From: Phycisphaerae bacterium
GTDB lineage: Bacteria; Planctomycetota; Phycisphaerae; UBA1845; PWPN01
Assembly: GCA_035384605.1 (NCBI GenBank)
Contig: DAOOIV010000180.1
Location: 1 to 6,552 of the forward strand
Length of the DNA: 6,552 bases
Reading direction: 5' to 3'
Part shown: piece after piece, positions 5,969 to 6,552 of the stretch
How the letters are laid out: each line of letters opens with the position of its first letter
How positions within the stretch are numbered: position 1 is the first letter of the stretch
Notes under the pieces: generated by a model
Told to the model about the DNA's origin: nothing
The model's input: only the letters and a program-made list of their open reading frames with translations
Database searches by the model: none
Made by a program: the position numbers and the translations under genes

Positions 5969-6552
5969 TCACACCGACTCGATCGCTTCATCCAGGATGG
6001 GAGCCAACTTGCTCCAGGAGAATCGAGCGGTGGCTCGCTTGGCCCGATCGGGATCGCCCTGCCAGAGGTCGCCCTTGGTGAGGCGTTCAGCCAATTCTCT
6101 CAGCCGCTCGGCCAGACCTTCGGCTTCCCTTTCGTAGAAGAAACACGAGACGTCCCCGGCAACCTTGGGATCGAGGATCTCCGGATAAGCCAGTCGCTTG
6201 GGCAGGAGGGGATAGGCCCCAGCGGCGATCGCTTCGACCGCGGTGATGCCGAAGAACTCGTGGTTGGCCGTCGAGACGAAAACGTCGGCCTCCATCAGAG
6301 CTTCTTCGTAATCCTGCCGCGACTCCTGAAAACCCCAGCGATCGATGTGGTGGAAGAAATACTGCCGGGCCCAGTCAAAGATCGGCGGACGCTCGCGGAA
6401 CTGCTCGCCGATGACGCTGATGCGGAAATCAACGCCGCCGAGCTTGAGAGACTTGAGAGCCAGAAAGAAGGCGTCAGGATTCTTGTCGTGTTCCCAACGC
6501 GCGGCCCAGAGAATGCGGATGGGCCCGGGCATTCGTTCACCCCGCTTGGGAA
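5969..6552 (-). CDS. GT4 glycosyltransferase, C-terminal half, resembling tRNA-queuosine alpha-mannosyltransferase (GTDC1/QTMAN, DUF3524)
   Basis: The minus-strand frame is open from the right window edge to a TGA at 5969-5971 and gives 193 visible residues; the N-terminal half lies outside. An ATG at 6530-6532 exists, but the frame continues upstream of it (PKRGER) and the family needs an N-terminal Rossmann domain, so I do not treat it as the start. The visible part is the nucleotide-sugar binding domain of a GT-B enzyme. Counting from that Met, ILWAARWEHDKNPDAFF (7-23) opens it. Then come VIGEQFRERPPIF (40-52), the GT4 EX7E motif as E92 to E100 (HEFFGITAVE), and YPLLPKRLAYPEI (107-119). 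These match my memory of the GTDC1 family closely, better than general GT4 enzymes. The animal member adds mannose from GDP-mannose to queuosine in tRNA-Asp. Whether the bacterial protein acts on tRNA is unknown. It converges on the CAP gene. Confidence 0.85.
   Translation of the reverse strand, partial: PKRGERMPGPIRILWAARWEHDKNPDAFFLALKSLKLGGVDFRISVIGEQFRERPPIFDWARQYFFHHIDRWGFQESRQDYEEALMEADVFVSTANHEFFGITAVEAIAAGAYPLLPKRLAYPEILDPKVAGDVSCFFYEREAEGLAERLRELAERLTKGDLWQGDPDRAKRATARFSWSKLAPILDEAIESV

Noticed and set aside
1..6552. CRISPR arrays, insertion sequences, tRNA or rRNA genes, phage or defence systems
   Set aside because: No regularly spaced direct repeats, transposase frames with terminal repeats, or RNA-gene-like segments were seen on either strand.

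Overview
The window is GC-rich chromosomal DNA, and its coding frames have mostly G or C at the third codon position. It carries six protein genes: five on the plus strand and one on the minus strand at the right edge. The two edge genes are cut by the window. The mix of genes suggests an uncultured planctomycete-like (Planctomycetota) bacterium. The clues are a lipoprotein combining an alpha-galactosidase-type C-terminal region with fibronectin-III and NPCBM domains, three lipoprotein genes in a row, and start sites that mostly lack a Shine-Dalgarno sequence. This placement is inference from gene content, not a phylogenetic result.

Layout. Positions 2-400 hold the 3' end of an unrecognised gene. 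A gap of about 210 bases follows, with a plausible sigma70-type promoter (455-483). Then comes a complete two-domain sugar ABC transporter ATPase of the RbsA/MglA (CUT2) type (612-2144). Immediately behind it, with overlapping or nearly overlapping start choices, is a 742-residue lipoprotein (2153-4381). It appears to keep the accessory C-terminal parts of a glycoside hydrolase but to lack the catalytic barrel. A well-formed promoter overlaps the end of that gene and drives a cyclophilin-type peptidyl-prolyl isomerase lipoprotein (4449-5120). A gap with two adjacent hairpins and a second promoter-like element with an inverted repeat leads to a CAP/SCP-domain lipoprotein (5291-5896). A strong GC hairpin (5922-5951) separates it from a convergent minus-strand gene (5969-6552, 5' end outside). 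That gene is the C-terminal half of a GT4 glycosyltransferase resembling the tRNA-queuosine mannosyltransferase family.

How they fit together. The ATPase and the lipoprotein behind it probably form one transcript and suggest carbohydrate uptake or binding. No permease or ordinary substrate-binding protein lies in the window. The cyclophilin and CAP proteins look like separately transcribed, envelope-exported housekeeping or stress proteins. I see no CRISPR array, insertion sequence, tRNA or rRNA, and no clear sign of a new defence or mobile system.
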